A stretch of 64,000 bases of DNA from Paraneptunicella aestuarii (GTDB lineage Bacteria > Pseudomonadota > Gammaproteobacteria > Enterobacterales > Alteromonadaceae). This document shows, piece by piece, positions 11,101 to 18,981 of this stretch. Below the pieces are notes generated by a model that saw only the letters and a program-made list of their open reading frames with translations, was not told where the DNA came from and searched no databases. Where the stretch lies: the NCBI RefSeq assembly GCF_019900845.1, contig NZ_CP074570.1, positions 3,968,001-4,032,000 on the forward strand. Reading direction: 5' to 3'. The position numbers and the translations under genes are program-made. The stretch's first letter is position 1, and every line of letters starts with the position of its first letter.

Positions 11101-11320
11101 GATACGCCTCACCCCAATCACCAAAGCGATCCACTTTAAAACGTGGGCCGCCACCGCCGTCACCCGTACCAAACTGCTGACAAGTCTGAAATTGATTCCC
11201 GGAGACAAAATCCATTTGTGTTGAACCCCAGGAATTCGAAGTCCCTCGGTAAAACCATTCAGCGTGAGATACTCCGCTGAACAGTACAAGGGTTACTGCT
11301 AAAACCGATGTTGATCTCAT
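8126..11320 (-). CDS. Secreted modular alpha-amylase (GH13) with starch-binding-type modules
   Basis: Extracellular starch-degrading enzyme of 1064 residues. In order: Sec signal peptide (1-20); an X25/SusE-like module at about 21-103 (WFYRGTSNSW); a second at 112-200 (LNFRGTPNAW); a PKD-like domain at 205-287 (DPDGSIASYSWSNG); a third module at 293-376 (WYFRGTPNAW); a chitobiase-type domain at about 380-468 (YYTTNGSTPT); the GH13 barrel at about 476-965; and a C-terminal beta domain. The catalytic set is complete: DVVINH (585-590), RLDTVKH with nucleophile Asp753, GENL with acid/base Glu782, and NHD with Asp873. Two operator-like palindromes lie upstream. Exact specificity (amylase, pullulanase or related) is uncertain. 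Confidence 0.93.
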   Translation of the reverse strand: MRSTSVLAVTLVLFSGVSHAEWFYRGTSNSWGSTQMDFVSGNQFQTCQQFGTGDGGGGPRFKVDRFGDWGEAYPSTDYTVSANTSYIIGFDASTKAVTATQVASCGDVNGFPSLNFRGTPNAWANTAMTRISSSLWQANINFTGEANQRFKFDVLGDWSQNYGDNESDGILDFTGGDIYTSISGEYVVEVNEDTLTYSLTPKSGNLSPSAAISPANQTVTVGAQILFSGAGSSDPDGSIASYSWSNGATTQTTSITFNSVGAQTVSLTVTDDQGATGSASVTITVQNEQPADSWYFRGTPNAWSATQMSTSDNINYCTQQAFGTGDTGGSPRFKIDHYADWTDSYPAQDYVVSANTTYDICFNANTLTVTATAVAGVDMTPPSVTANPAAGNYVASQSITLSITDNEDTAPVLYYTTNGSTPTTSSQQYTGETILAQDVGGGADLTIKTLAVDASGNQQQQSFIYFIGEQSSVDFREETIYFLLTARFYDGDSSNNYYNRDRIKAGDPHWRGDFKGLISKLDYIKDLGFTAIWVTPPVENRSGLDYHGYHAYDFYKVDPRLESADATYQDLINAAHAKGLKVVQDVVINHSSQYGLRDQVWIDHLPIKYYVPAGSTQGQISNDPYFGNLGDYQAANRDDNDNSAAPQWFRDRHNSDPDGIVPLVDPKTGTTVPLAGYDPNRFFGIDAQGLDPNWYHLDGFMAGGDWENPLALQKKHMAGDTIDLATGNQNVKDYINGAIRMYLDMGVDAIRLDTVKHVERDELLEYVNNWKAHKPDLFVFGENLVKGTGLGSEIANDNASAVIRPWWYTRTTQDPSNPNGGGDSGFSVLDFSIFSTFRDNVTHGSLGGIGGMLGWDWIYGDATKLVTFFQNHDVGPDNDFKYRYGGAESNAALVYNLLWTNRGIPTLYYGEEIMFQAGLPQDIANANDTVDQTGRAYYGPHLDDLATTQSHPLYQHIKRLNQIRKAIPALQKAPTTKVNEWGSGMSFVRDYPAQNSYAVVGLAAGSNQNITVSGVPNGTYKDAVTGNIINVSGGSISFTVKGNSIGVYVLNGPGKIGVDGTYLR

Positions 11321-11420
11321 TAAAAATGTCCTGTGTTAGTAAACGTTAATAAATTTACTTATTGATAACAATTTTTTTACCAACCCAAGTATCGGCTAAT
11401 TGACTATTCAGTAAACAGTA

Positions 11421-11434
11421 TGAATTCGTATTCA
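11421..11434. promoter_or_regulatory. LacI-family-like operator, site 1 (amylase promoter region)
   Basis: TGAATTCGTATTCA is a 14-bp near-perfect palindrome around a central CG. It lies about 100 bp upstream of the amylase start codon and exactly 22 bp centre-to-centre from site 2. Confidence 0.55.
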
Positions 11435-11442
11435 TCCTCCAG

Positions 11443-11456
11443 TGCATACGTATGCA
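11443..11456. promoter_or_regulatory. LacI-family-like operator, site 2 (amylase promoter region)
   Basis: TGCATACGTATGCA is a perfect 14-bp palindrome with a central CG. It shares the pattern TGMATWCGTATKCA with site 1. A LacI-type repressor of maltodextrin genes is the natural candidate, but none is encoded in this window. Confidence 0.6.
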
Positions 11457-11577
11457 TCTATTTTTTACCTGAATTGAAGTGAAAAATAACAGCGGATAAC
11501 GACATACCCAGGCGGTTGAAATCAAATCGCAGCAGAACACCAAATTAAACTACCGTGAAACGGTTTAAAAACAAAAG

Positions 11578-12033
11578 CTACCCCCCTTGGCAATTACACT
11601 GCCCAAGTGAAATTGGTAGTTTTTTATTTCCCGACTGTAGATAAAGATTGTAATTAAAATTCATTCCCGAAGTGATAGAGAGACCACCTATATAAAATTC
11701 AAACTCAATGTCACTTGCTTGTCCCAATCCGAGCTTTATATCCACAGCGATTTGACAAATCTCATACGGTCCTTGTGGTTTGGCTTCATTTAGCATCGCA
11801 TTGAAGTCAAGTTGTCTGGTAGAAGCAAACTGACCATTAAAATACGTTACAAGGCTGGCTGTTTGATTGTCATTAATCTGAAAAAGCCCATCCTGATACT
11901 CAAAATATAATGTTAAGTCATTCGACTCTTCCGGGCTCATAGATTCTATAGTCATGGTCTGAGAGAAACTGTAATTCTGTGGTTCACAAGAGCAGGAATA
12001 CGGCAAGGCAGAACTAAAACTCGATGGTTGCAT
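11578..12033 (-). CDS. Hypothetical protein with Cys-x-Cys pairs at both ends
   Basis: I do not recognise this 151-residue protein. It has no signal peptide or membrane segment. It carries a CxC pair near the start (YSCSCEPQ) and another at the very end (GQCNCQGG), and is otherwise rich in polar, beta-prone sequence (LTLYFEYQDGLFQIND; IEFEFYIGGLSIT). The ATG at 12033 is preferred over the GTG one codon earlier because an AAGGGGG ribosome site lies 5 nt upstream of it. It sits between the hybrid regulator and the amylase, on the same strand as both, 121 bp after the regulator stop. The paired cysteines could bind metal or form disulfides; that is inference. Confidence 0.6.
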   Translation of the reverse strand: MQPSSFSSALPYSCSCEPQNYSFSQTMTIESMSPEESNDLTLYFEYQDGLFQINDNQTASLVTYFNGQFASTRQLDFNAMLNEAKPQGPYEICQIAVDIKLGLGQASDIEFEFYIGGLSITSGMNFNYNLYLQSGNKKLPISLGQCNCQGG

Positions 12034-12154
12034 CACAGCCCCCTTTTCAAATTAGGTTTTATTTTTACACATACTAACACCCAATAGACATTTCAGAAAA
12101 TAGCAATATCGTGCAAATGGGTGGCAGCATAAAAACTAAAACCAACCCAGCCAA

Positions 12155-15100
12155 TCATTCAAGTCGAGATTCAATATATTCGGTAGGTGAAATACCATAA
12201 TGCGATTTAAAACTGCGAGAAAAATAATTTTGAGACTGAAAGCCTACATCTAAAGCAGCCTGGGTAACTGTCATTCCCTTTAATAATAATTGTTCAGCTT
12301 TTGATAAACGATAACGACGAATATATTCATTCACCGTAATGCCTGTCATCGCTTTCACCTTTCTTAGCAAAGTGCGTGGTGTAAAATGCATTTCATTTGC
12401 CAGCCATTCAACATTGAGCTCAACATTTTGATAGTGCTCTTCTACCAATAATTTAAAACTGTGCATAAACCCGCTTTCTTGCTTTTTCAGCGATGCCGAT
12501 TCTGTTGAGGCGTCGACCAATGCCTGGCTTAACTCATTCAAATGTTTCTGTTGTTGCACCGCAATGAGATCCAGATGATTCCGAATTTTAAGATTCAATT
12601 CTTCGCCATCAAAGGGTTTGGAAAGATAATCATCAGCCTTTGCCTTCAACCCTGAAAGCCGGCTTTTTCTATCATTTAATGCGGAAAGCAAAATAACAGG
12701 AATATGGTTTGTACGAGAATCATCTTTGATAAGCTTGGTTAACTCAAAACCATCTTTGCCCGGCATCATCACATCTGAAATAATGATGTTCGGGATATCC
12801 GTTTGTGCAACTTCCACTCCCTCATCAACTGAATTTGCAGTTAACACCTGATAATGCTCGTCGAGTGAATCTTTGATGTAGCTACACATTTGGGGATTAT
12901 CATCAATAATCAAAATCGTAGCGCCCGTGATAATATTTTCTTCCTCAACGAACATGGGCATATTAGAAGTTGTATCGTCCTCTTTTACATCATTGGATTT
13001 TCTATCTGACTTGAGTTGCACTGGAACACAAATATCGGGTAATAATTCCCTTTCCATCGGAAAAATAACCGAAAATTGAGAGCCACGCCCCAATTCACTA
13101 ACAATGCTAATCCTTCCTCCAAGCTTTTCAACCAATTGCCTAACCAGTGCCAAGCCAATCCCAGCTCCAGGACTAAACACCTGCATTGGATTACGAATAC
13201 GCGTGAACCGCTCAAAAACCCGGCTTTGATCTTCCAGGGAAATACCAACGCCAGTATCTCTGACACTAATAACAACGTGCTTTTCATCATGCTCGCCCAC
13301 ACTCAATTCAACATGTCCACCTTCGGGCGTGTACTTTAAAGCATTGGATAACAAATTAGAGACTATCTTTTCCAATGCATCTTCACTGCAATGAATGAGA
13401 AAATCCCCTGAACACTGTAACGAAAATTCAATATTCTTCCCTTTGAAAGCAGATTCAAAACTGAAATACATGAAGCTGGCTGTATCACTAACAGAAACAA
13501 GCGTTAGGTCAGTCTCTTTTACATATTCAAACCTGGCCATATCCAATAGTTGATCAACCATCACCAACATTCGCTCGGCATTATCTCGGGCAATTTCTAC
13601 ATTTTTCCTTGTTTTACCATCCCTTTCTGTATCCAAAACCGTTTTAAGTGGCCCAAGTATTAACGTCAGAGGAGTTCTAAACTCATGAGATACATTGGCA
13701 AAAAGCGTATTTTTCTGTTGTAACAACTCTTCAATGGTTGCGGTTCTTACTCTTACTTTTTCACGCAGAACTTCATTTAACTTCACCGTTTTATAGGTTC
13801 TCCAATGAATAAAAAACCAGATGCATAAAACAAAAGTAGCGGCATAAATACCATAAGCGACACTCGACAAATACCAAGGCGGCAATACTAGAATTTGTAG
13901 CTTATTGTCAGCCTCACTCCATACACCATCACGATTACTCGCTTTCACTTTAAAGTTATACGAACCCGCAGGAATATTGGTGTAGGTAGCTATGCGCCGG
14001 GAAGAATCCGTTGATATCCATTCATCATCCCAACCATCGAGTTTATAAGAATATTGATTACGTAAAGGATCGGAAAAATGCAGTGCTGAGAATTCAATTG
14101 AAAACAACCGGTGTTCTGCGGTCAAAGTAACCGCTTTCTGGGCATATATCGGATAGCTTTTTATAGCGATATCAGGCGAGCTATCGTCTTGAAAATTAAC
14201 CGGCTTATTGGCGAGTAAAAAGTCGGTTAACACAACTTCCGGAGGAGTTTCCGATGTGGGAATTTGCTCTGGGTAGAAACGATTAAAACCATTAATGCCA
14301 CCAAAATACAAAGCCCCGTCCTTACCTTTCATATCCGCATCCCAAAAACTGAATTGCTCATTCTGCACACCATCGTCAACCGAATAGTGATGAAAGGTTT
14401 CATTAACCGGATTAAAGCGTGCAAGGCCATTATATGTACTCAACCATAAATCACCTTTTGCATCATCCTGAATTCCCGCCACAACATTATTAGGCAGTCC
14501 ATCTTGTTCCTTGTAATGAATAAAATGATGATGATTCTTGTCGTAGAGATTCAGCCCACCTCCCATGGTTCCAATCCATACTCTTCCAGATTGATCCTGA
14601 TACAGAGATAAAACGATATCGTTATTTAAACTGTATTTATCATCCTGTTTATGTCGAAAACTCTCTATTATTGTTCTTCTTGGATTAATTCTATTGACCC
14701 CACCATCATGAAAACCAACCCATAGAAACCCACTTCGATCTTCCAATAAACTTGATACACGATAATGATTAATGCGAAATAAAGACTCGGATTCAGGAGT
14801 AAATTGAGTAAATTGATTAGTAACAGGATGGTATCGAAAAAGTCCGTCGGAAAAAGTACCAAACCACATGTATCCCTGGCTGTCTTCCAGTATTGAAAGC
14901 ACAAAGCTATCACTCAGAACAGGATCAAATCCCGCCACCTGAACCATATTTTTAAACTCACCAGAATCAACGAAATAACAAAACAAGCCTTTTTCTCTGG
15001 TTCCTATCCATATATTCCCTCGACTGTCCTGATATAAGCTTTTAACAGACACGGCATTCTCACCGACCGTATCTCGCCCCCAGATCTGCCGCTGAAACAC

Positions 15101-16300
15101 TAACTTCTGAGACAGTATGTGTAACCCATTCTCGGTTCCAATCCAAATTTCGCCATTAGCGGTTTCAATAATATCGTTGACCGTATTTTTAGACTGGGTG
15201 GCTTTGTCTACACCAAAATAGCGATAATGAGCGAAAGCCGTACTCTGCTGATTAAGTTTGAAGAGTCCTTGAGCGTGGGAACCAAACCAAAGTTGCTTGT
15301 CTCGATCCTGATAAATAAGATTAATTCGATTAATGCCATAAAATCCTCTACCAAGGGCTCTAACCGACACATAAGCACCAGATGCTCTGCGATATACTTT
15401 CAACCCATCCGCAGAATCAATCCAAAGATTGCCATCCAGATCTTCAAATAATGAAAAAACTTCCGCCGTTTCTGGAAATGGAGAACGACACAAATGTTCC
15501 CGACCATCAGACATGGTTTCTATGCACAATAATCCCTTATCCGTTGTTGCAGCCCATAACACGCCCTGACTATCTACATGTAAAACATTGACTTCCCCGG
15601 TCGTTAACGGCTCACCTTTCGGTAAATTTACAATCTCTAACTTTTGAAAATGCTGTGTCGTTAAATCCAGCTTACCTATGCCATTTTCTTTAGTACCTAT
15701 CCATAATATCTGGCGATTTTTATCTAAAGCTAACACTCTAATACGATCACCATTTAAGGAATCCGGATCATTATCATCATGCACAAATCGGACAACATGT
15801 TCCGATTTCGGATCGAAACGATTTAATCCACCACCATAAGTGCTAATCCAAAGATAACCTTTTGAGTCTTGTGTGATTCGGGAAACTTTATTACTACTTA
15901 ACGAATCCTCGTTCATAGGATCGTGACGATAATGAGTGAACTTCATTGTCTCTGGATCAAGGCGATTTAGCCCGTTAAACGTGCCAATCCATATGATGCC
16001 ATCCCGATCTTCAAACAAAGCAAATATGTGGTCACTAGATAGGGTATTGCTTCCCCCTTCACCTGACTTAAAAGTCGTGAATTGATAGCCATCAAACCGA
16101 TTCAACCCTGAATTTGTACCAACCCAGATAAAGCCCCGTCGGTCTTGAACAATCGCTCGAATCGTATTTTCAGACAGTCCATCGGCAGAGGTGTAATTAG
16201 TGAAGTGATAATTCAGTGAAAATCCAAAGCCTTGAAAGGACATAAACAATAAAGCATACCCCATACATCTACACAGCGTAGTCAAATACTTAGAAGTCAT
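12155..16300 (-). CDS. Hybrid two-component system regulator (propeller sensor, histidine kinase, receiver, AraC output)
   Basis: One-protein signalling chain of 1381 residues, of the kind that senses extracytoplasmic glycan or other ligands. After a signal/anchor helix come about 650 residues of Reg_prop beta-propeller repeats (QDRRGFIWVGTNSGLNRFD and many variants) and a Y_Y_Y domain (about 725-808). A membrane helix near 811-833 follows, then the kinase (NVSHEFRTP, phospho-His 872; NLLSNALKYTPEGG; GAGIGLALVRQL), a receiver (IIDDN; phospho-Asp 1176 in SDVMMPGKDG), and a C-terminal AraC/XylS HTH. The ATG at 16300 gives a signal peptide; longer readings would overlap the divergent protease gene. 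Its targets may include that protease gene or the amylase; this is inference from position. Confidence 0.93.
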   Translation of the reverse strand: MTSKYLTTLCRCMGYALLFMSFQGFGFSLNYHFTNYTSADGLSENTIRAIVQDRRGFIWVGTNSGLNRFDGYQFTTFKSGEGGSNTLSSDHIFALFEDRDGIIWIGTFNGLNRLDPETMKFTHYRHDPMNEDSLSSNKVSRITQDSKGYLWISTYGGGLNRFDPKSEHVVRFVHDDNDPDSLNGDRIRVLALDKNRQILWIGTKENGIGKLDLTTQHFQKLEIVNLPKGEPLTTGEVNVLHVDSQGVLWAATTDKGLLCIETMSDGREHLCRSPFPETAEVFSLFEDLDGNLWIDSADGLKVYRRASGAYVSVRALGRGFYGINRINLIYQDRDKQLWFGSHAQGLFKLNQQSTAFAHYRYFGVDKATQSKNTVNDIIETANGEIWIGTENGLHILSQKLVFQRQIWGRDTVGENAVSVKSLYQDSRGNIWIGTREKGLFCYFVDSGEFKNMVQVAGFDPVLSDSFVLSILEDSQGYMWFGTFSDGLFRYHPVTNQFTQFTPESESLFRINHYRVSSLLEDRSGFLWVGFHDGGVNRINPRRTIIESFRHKQDDKYSLNNDIVLSLYQDQSGRVWIGTMGGGLNLYDKNHHHFIHYKEQDGLPNNVVAGIQDDAKGDLWLSTYNGLARFNPVNETFHHYSVDDGVQNEQFSFWDADMKGKDGALYFGGINGFNRFYPEQIPTSETPPEVVLTDFLLANKPVNFQDDSSPDIAIKSYPIYAQKAVTLTAEHRLFSIEFSALHFSDPLRNQYSYKLDGWDDEWISTDSSRRIATYTNIPAGSYNFKVKASNRDGVWSEADNKLQILVLPPWYLSSVAYGIYAATFVLCIWFFIHWRTYKTVKLNEVLREKVRVRTATIEELLQQKNTLFANVSHEFRTPLTLILGPLKTVLDTERDGKTRKNVEIARDNAERMLVMVDQLLDMARFEYVKETDLTLVSVSDTASFMYFSFESAFKGKNIEFSLQCSGDFLIHCSEDALEKIVSNLLSNALKYTPEGGHVELSVGEHDEKHVVISVRDTGVGISLEDQSRVFERFTRIRNPMQVFSPGAGIGLALVRQLVEKLGGRISIVSELGRGSQFSVIFPMERELLPDICVPVQLKSDRKSNDVKEDDTTSNMPMFVEEENIITGATILIIDDNPQMCSYIKDSLDEHYQVLTANSVDEGVEVAQTDIPNIIISDVMMPGKDGFELTKLIKDDSRTNHIPVILLSALNDRKSRLSGLKAKADDYLSKPFDGEELNLKIRNHLDLIAVQQQKHLNELSQALVDASTESASLKKQESGFMHSFKLLVEEHYQNVELNVEWLANEMHFTPRTLLRKVKAMTGITVNEYIRRYRLSKAEQLLLKGMTVTQAALDVGFQSQNYFSRSFKSHYGISPTEYIESRLE

Positions 16301-16469
16301 TGTTTTCTTCACTGGAACGCACGTTGTCGGATTCCTGCTGACGAATGTCAAAAATGTGCATGTACCAAGCTCGCATTGATAGGTAGCTTTATTATCCGAA
16401 AAGGATAGCACAACCCTTTCAGGAATATGAATATCACTATGACATTTACGATATAAAAAGAGACAAACC

Positions 16470-17774
16470 ATGAAAAAAAGCAAATTAGCCACGGCGTTTA
16501 TTGCTTGTATAAGCATCAGCCCATTAATTCATGCAACGCCTTTAAACATGGAACTCAACACTCAGGTACAAAAGGAAACCTACAATAACGATCTTTTCAC
16601 GTATGAAACATCTCGCTCCTCATCTATTTCAGAAAGCCCGGTCTACTTGAAACTGGTTAATGACCCCAATGTTATTTCTGTTCAACAAGTCAACATCAAT
16701 ACAAGTGCCATTGATGGAGCCAGTTCAACACTTAACCTCAATCTTGGCCCAGGAATGACCTTTACAGCCAAAAACTCAGAAAGTTACTGGTTGAGTAGTA
16801 AGTACCAAGCCTGGACCGGATATATTGAGACAGGTGTAAATTCAACTCTGCAACCAGGTGAAAAAAAGCTCAATCTTAACCACATCAACCTTGTTAAAAA
16901 CAACAATCGAGTTCGTGGTCAATTTAATATTGGTGACAGAAATTTTGAAATTCGTACAACAGAAGAAGGGGCATACATTCTAACTGAGCTCAACTATCTG
17001 AATTTACTTGAGGAAGACTTACCTAACGATATGACGCAACTGAAAGGTGAAGAAGAAACCTCGAGTAGAGTAAGCTCTGAACTTTCACCTTCGGCAACCT
17101 CAGCCACTATCAGAATTATGCAAATCGCCACGCCAGAAGCTGTGTCCGCAGAAGGTGGTCAAAACTCAATGCTGGACAGAATGTACAGCCACTTAAGTAT
17201 CACCAATCAAATATATGCCAACAACGGGCTCTCAATCACAGTACAAAATGCGGGGATGTATAACACTGGAACGAGCGAGCTAAGCAATTTCAATAGCAAT
17301 TTAACTGGCTTGGTTAATACCAGTGATGGCTATCTCGATGACTTTGCCGGCTACATCCGTGACGTACAAGGAGCTGACGTCGTTGCGCTTATTGCACACG
17401 GCCCGTCTTCTGGTCTATGTGGCAGAGCAAGTGCCATCAAAGCATCAGCAAGTAATGCATTTTTTATTATGAGCACAGGTTTGAGCTGTGAATATACAAA
17501 ATCTTTCACTCATGAATTAGGGCATTTATTTGGAGCCAGACACGACGCAGCTCACGATTCGAGCACATCACCTTACGCTTACGGACACGGCTATGTGAAC
17601 ACTGGGGCAGGAATAAGATCCATTATGGCAACCAATTCCAACCCCGGTACGCGAATACTAATGCTATCTACAGATGATCAAACCTACTCAGGTGCAACCA
17701 TTGGAACAGCTGCTCTGGAAGATAACGAAAGAGTGCATGATGTAAGAAAGTCAGTCATGGCTGGTTTCCGTTAA
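16470..17774 (+). CDS. Secreted metzincin metalloprotease (reprolysin-like)
   Basis: Zinc protease of 434 residues. It has a Sec signal peptide (1-22), a propeptide-like region to about residue 205, and a catalytic domain. The metzincin zinc motif HELGHLFGARHD (348-359) supplies His348, Glu349, His352 and His358. The Met-turn is RSIMA at 383-387. This HExxHxxGxxHD form is typical of adamalysin/reprolysin-like enzymes (M12B-type). A single Cys pair is seen near 317 and 340. It is divergent from the hybrid regulator (169 bp between starts) and 59 bp ahead of the RTX-repeat protein, probably in one operon. The substrate is unknown. Confidence 0.88.
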   Translation: MKKSKLATAFIACISISPLIHATPLNMELNTQVQKETYNNDLFTYETSRSSSISESPVYLKLVNDPNVISVQQVNINTSAIDGASSTLNLNLGPGMTFTAKNSESYWLSSKYQAWTGYIETGVNSTLQPGEKKLNLNHINLVKNNNRVRGQFNIGDRNFEIRTTEEGAYILTELNYLNLLEEDLPNDMTQLKGEEETSSRVSSELSPSATSATIRIMQIATPEAVSAEGGQNSMLDRMYSHLSITNQIYANNGLSITVQNAGMYNTGTSELSNFNSNLTGLVNTSDGYLDDFAGYIRDVQGADVVALIAHGPSSGLCGRASAIKASASNAFFIMSTGLSCEYTKSFTHELGHLFGARHDAAHDSSTSPYAYGHGYVNTGAGIRSIMATNSNPGTRILMLSTDDQTYSGATIGTAALEDNERVHDVRKSVMAGFR

Positions 17775-17833
17775 AAAACAACGCTTCACAAAAAAGAAAA
17801 ATTCAATTTAGACAAATTAAACGAGATAGAAAA

Positions 17834-18826
17834 ATGAATAGAAATACAAAACTTATTAGCAAAGGTTTCACTGCCAGCCTTATCACTCTGGCTCTATTTA
17901 ATGCATCAGCAGCTTATGCAGATTTCTGCCCGATGCCAATTGGTACTCCAGGAAATATACTCACTGGTACTGCTGGTGACGACACCGTTTACCTAAACAG
18001 TGGTTCAATCGGACATGCATCAATCTACAATGACGCAATTACTGGCGAAGGTGGTAACGACACTCTGTACGCCAACAAAGGCGATGACTGTATTCACGGT
18101 GGTAGCGGTAACGACATTCTAGGTGGCAACGACGGTAATGACCTTCTAATTGGTGGTAGCGGCGACGACATTCTATATGGTGCCAGTGGTGACGATACAC
18201 TGGATGGCGGCCCTGGTACAGACGAAATATATGGCGGTTCAGGCAACAACAGAATCATTGGACGCGATGGCAGCACCGATATGCTGGACGCCAGTAAAGG
18301 CAGCGTTATTGCTCTGTTGGATCACCATGATCAAAGAGTAAATCTGGGTAGTGACGACAAAGTGATTATGCTGGTTGCTGTAAACGGCACAATGATATCC
18401 AACGCAGGACAAACCTACTTTGGCGGCGAAGAGAACAACGTCTACATGTTCTACAATACAAATGAATCCGGTAAGTTGAAAAAGGCACTATCTGTAGAAA
18501 TGGATTTATCTCAATCTGCTCAATGGATGCTCTCTGCTCATGTTGCCCAAACCGAGAAGCTGGATCTGCTGTCGATGAAAGAATCGACTGAGCAACAAGG
18601 AGTAAACATTTCAGATTATCAAGGCAACAACCAATTAGTGTTTGTTGGCATGTCTGACTTTGATTTGCAGTTTACTCAACAAGGAAGCAAGGTAGCCATT
18701 TCAAATCAAAATGGTGTTCAACTTGGTTCATTGGATGGCGCTTCTTTTAACAGCATGTCATCTTTCCAATTTGAAAATGGCACGTTGAGCAACAGAGAAA
18801 TGCAGCAACGTCTTGTTAATCAATAA
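17834..18826 (+). CDS. Secreted RTX-type calcium-binding repeat protein
   Basis: A 330-residue exported protein. The signal peptide (MNRNTKLISKGFTASLITLA...AYA) is followed by about six to seven glycine/aspartate-rich nonapeptides in two or three clusters (GEGGNDTLY, GGSGNDILGG, GGSGDDILYG, GGPGTDEIYG) at about residues 75-145. These form a calcium-bound parallel beta-roll. The C-terminal half has no recognised domain. RTX proteins usually leave by type I secretion with a C-terminal signal and no Sec peptide, so this layout is atypical. It follows the metzincin gene in the same direction and ends before a strong terminator. A role as partner, inhibitor or substrate of the protease is possible but unproven. 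Confidence 0.82.
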   Translation: MNRNTKLISKGFTASLITLALFNASAAYADFCPMPIGTPGNILTGTAGDDTVYLNSGSIGHASIYNDAITGEGGNDTLYANKGDDCIHGGSGNDILGGNDGNDLLIGGSGDDILYGASGDDTLDGGPGTDEIYGGSGNNRIIGRDGSTDMLDASKGSVIALLDHHDQRVNLGSDDKVIMLVAVNGTMISNAGQTYFGGEENNVYMFYNTNESGKLKKALSVEMDLSQSAQWMLSAHVAQTEKLDLLSMKESTEQQGVNISDYQGNNQLVFVGMSDFDLQFTQQGSKVAISNQNGVQLGSLDGASFNSMSSFQFENGTLSNREMQQRLVNQ

Positions 18827-18864
18827 ACCGAATATTCAATAAACAAGACGCGTATTTATCAAAC

Positions 18865-18900
18865 AAAAAGGCCGCTCGGGATTACCCAGCGGCCTTTTTT
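18865..18900. terminator. Bidirectional terminator between the RTX gene and lpdA
   Basis: AAAAAGGCCGCTCGGG pairs with CCCAGCGGCCTTTTTT around a 4-nt loop, with T-runs on both strands. It separates two convergent transcription units. Confidence 0.9.
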
Positions 18901-18981
18901 AATTCGCTATGCCTAAAATTATCGAGTTCAAGGCTGAAAGCGGAACGTAGAAGCACTACTTGAGCACTTCTAAATACTCGC

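Noticed and set aside
11355..11543. A 62-codon reading frame between the amylase and the unknown Cys-paired gene
   Set aside because: It overlaps the two operator palindromes, has no recognisable protein features and no ribosome site.
16301..16516. N-terminal extension of the hybrid regulator upstream of 16300
   Set aside because: It would overlap the start of the divergent protease gene; the ATG at 16300 gives a signal peptide directly before the first propeller repeat.
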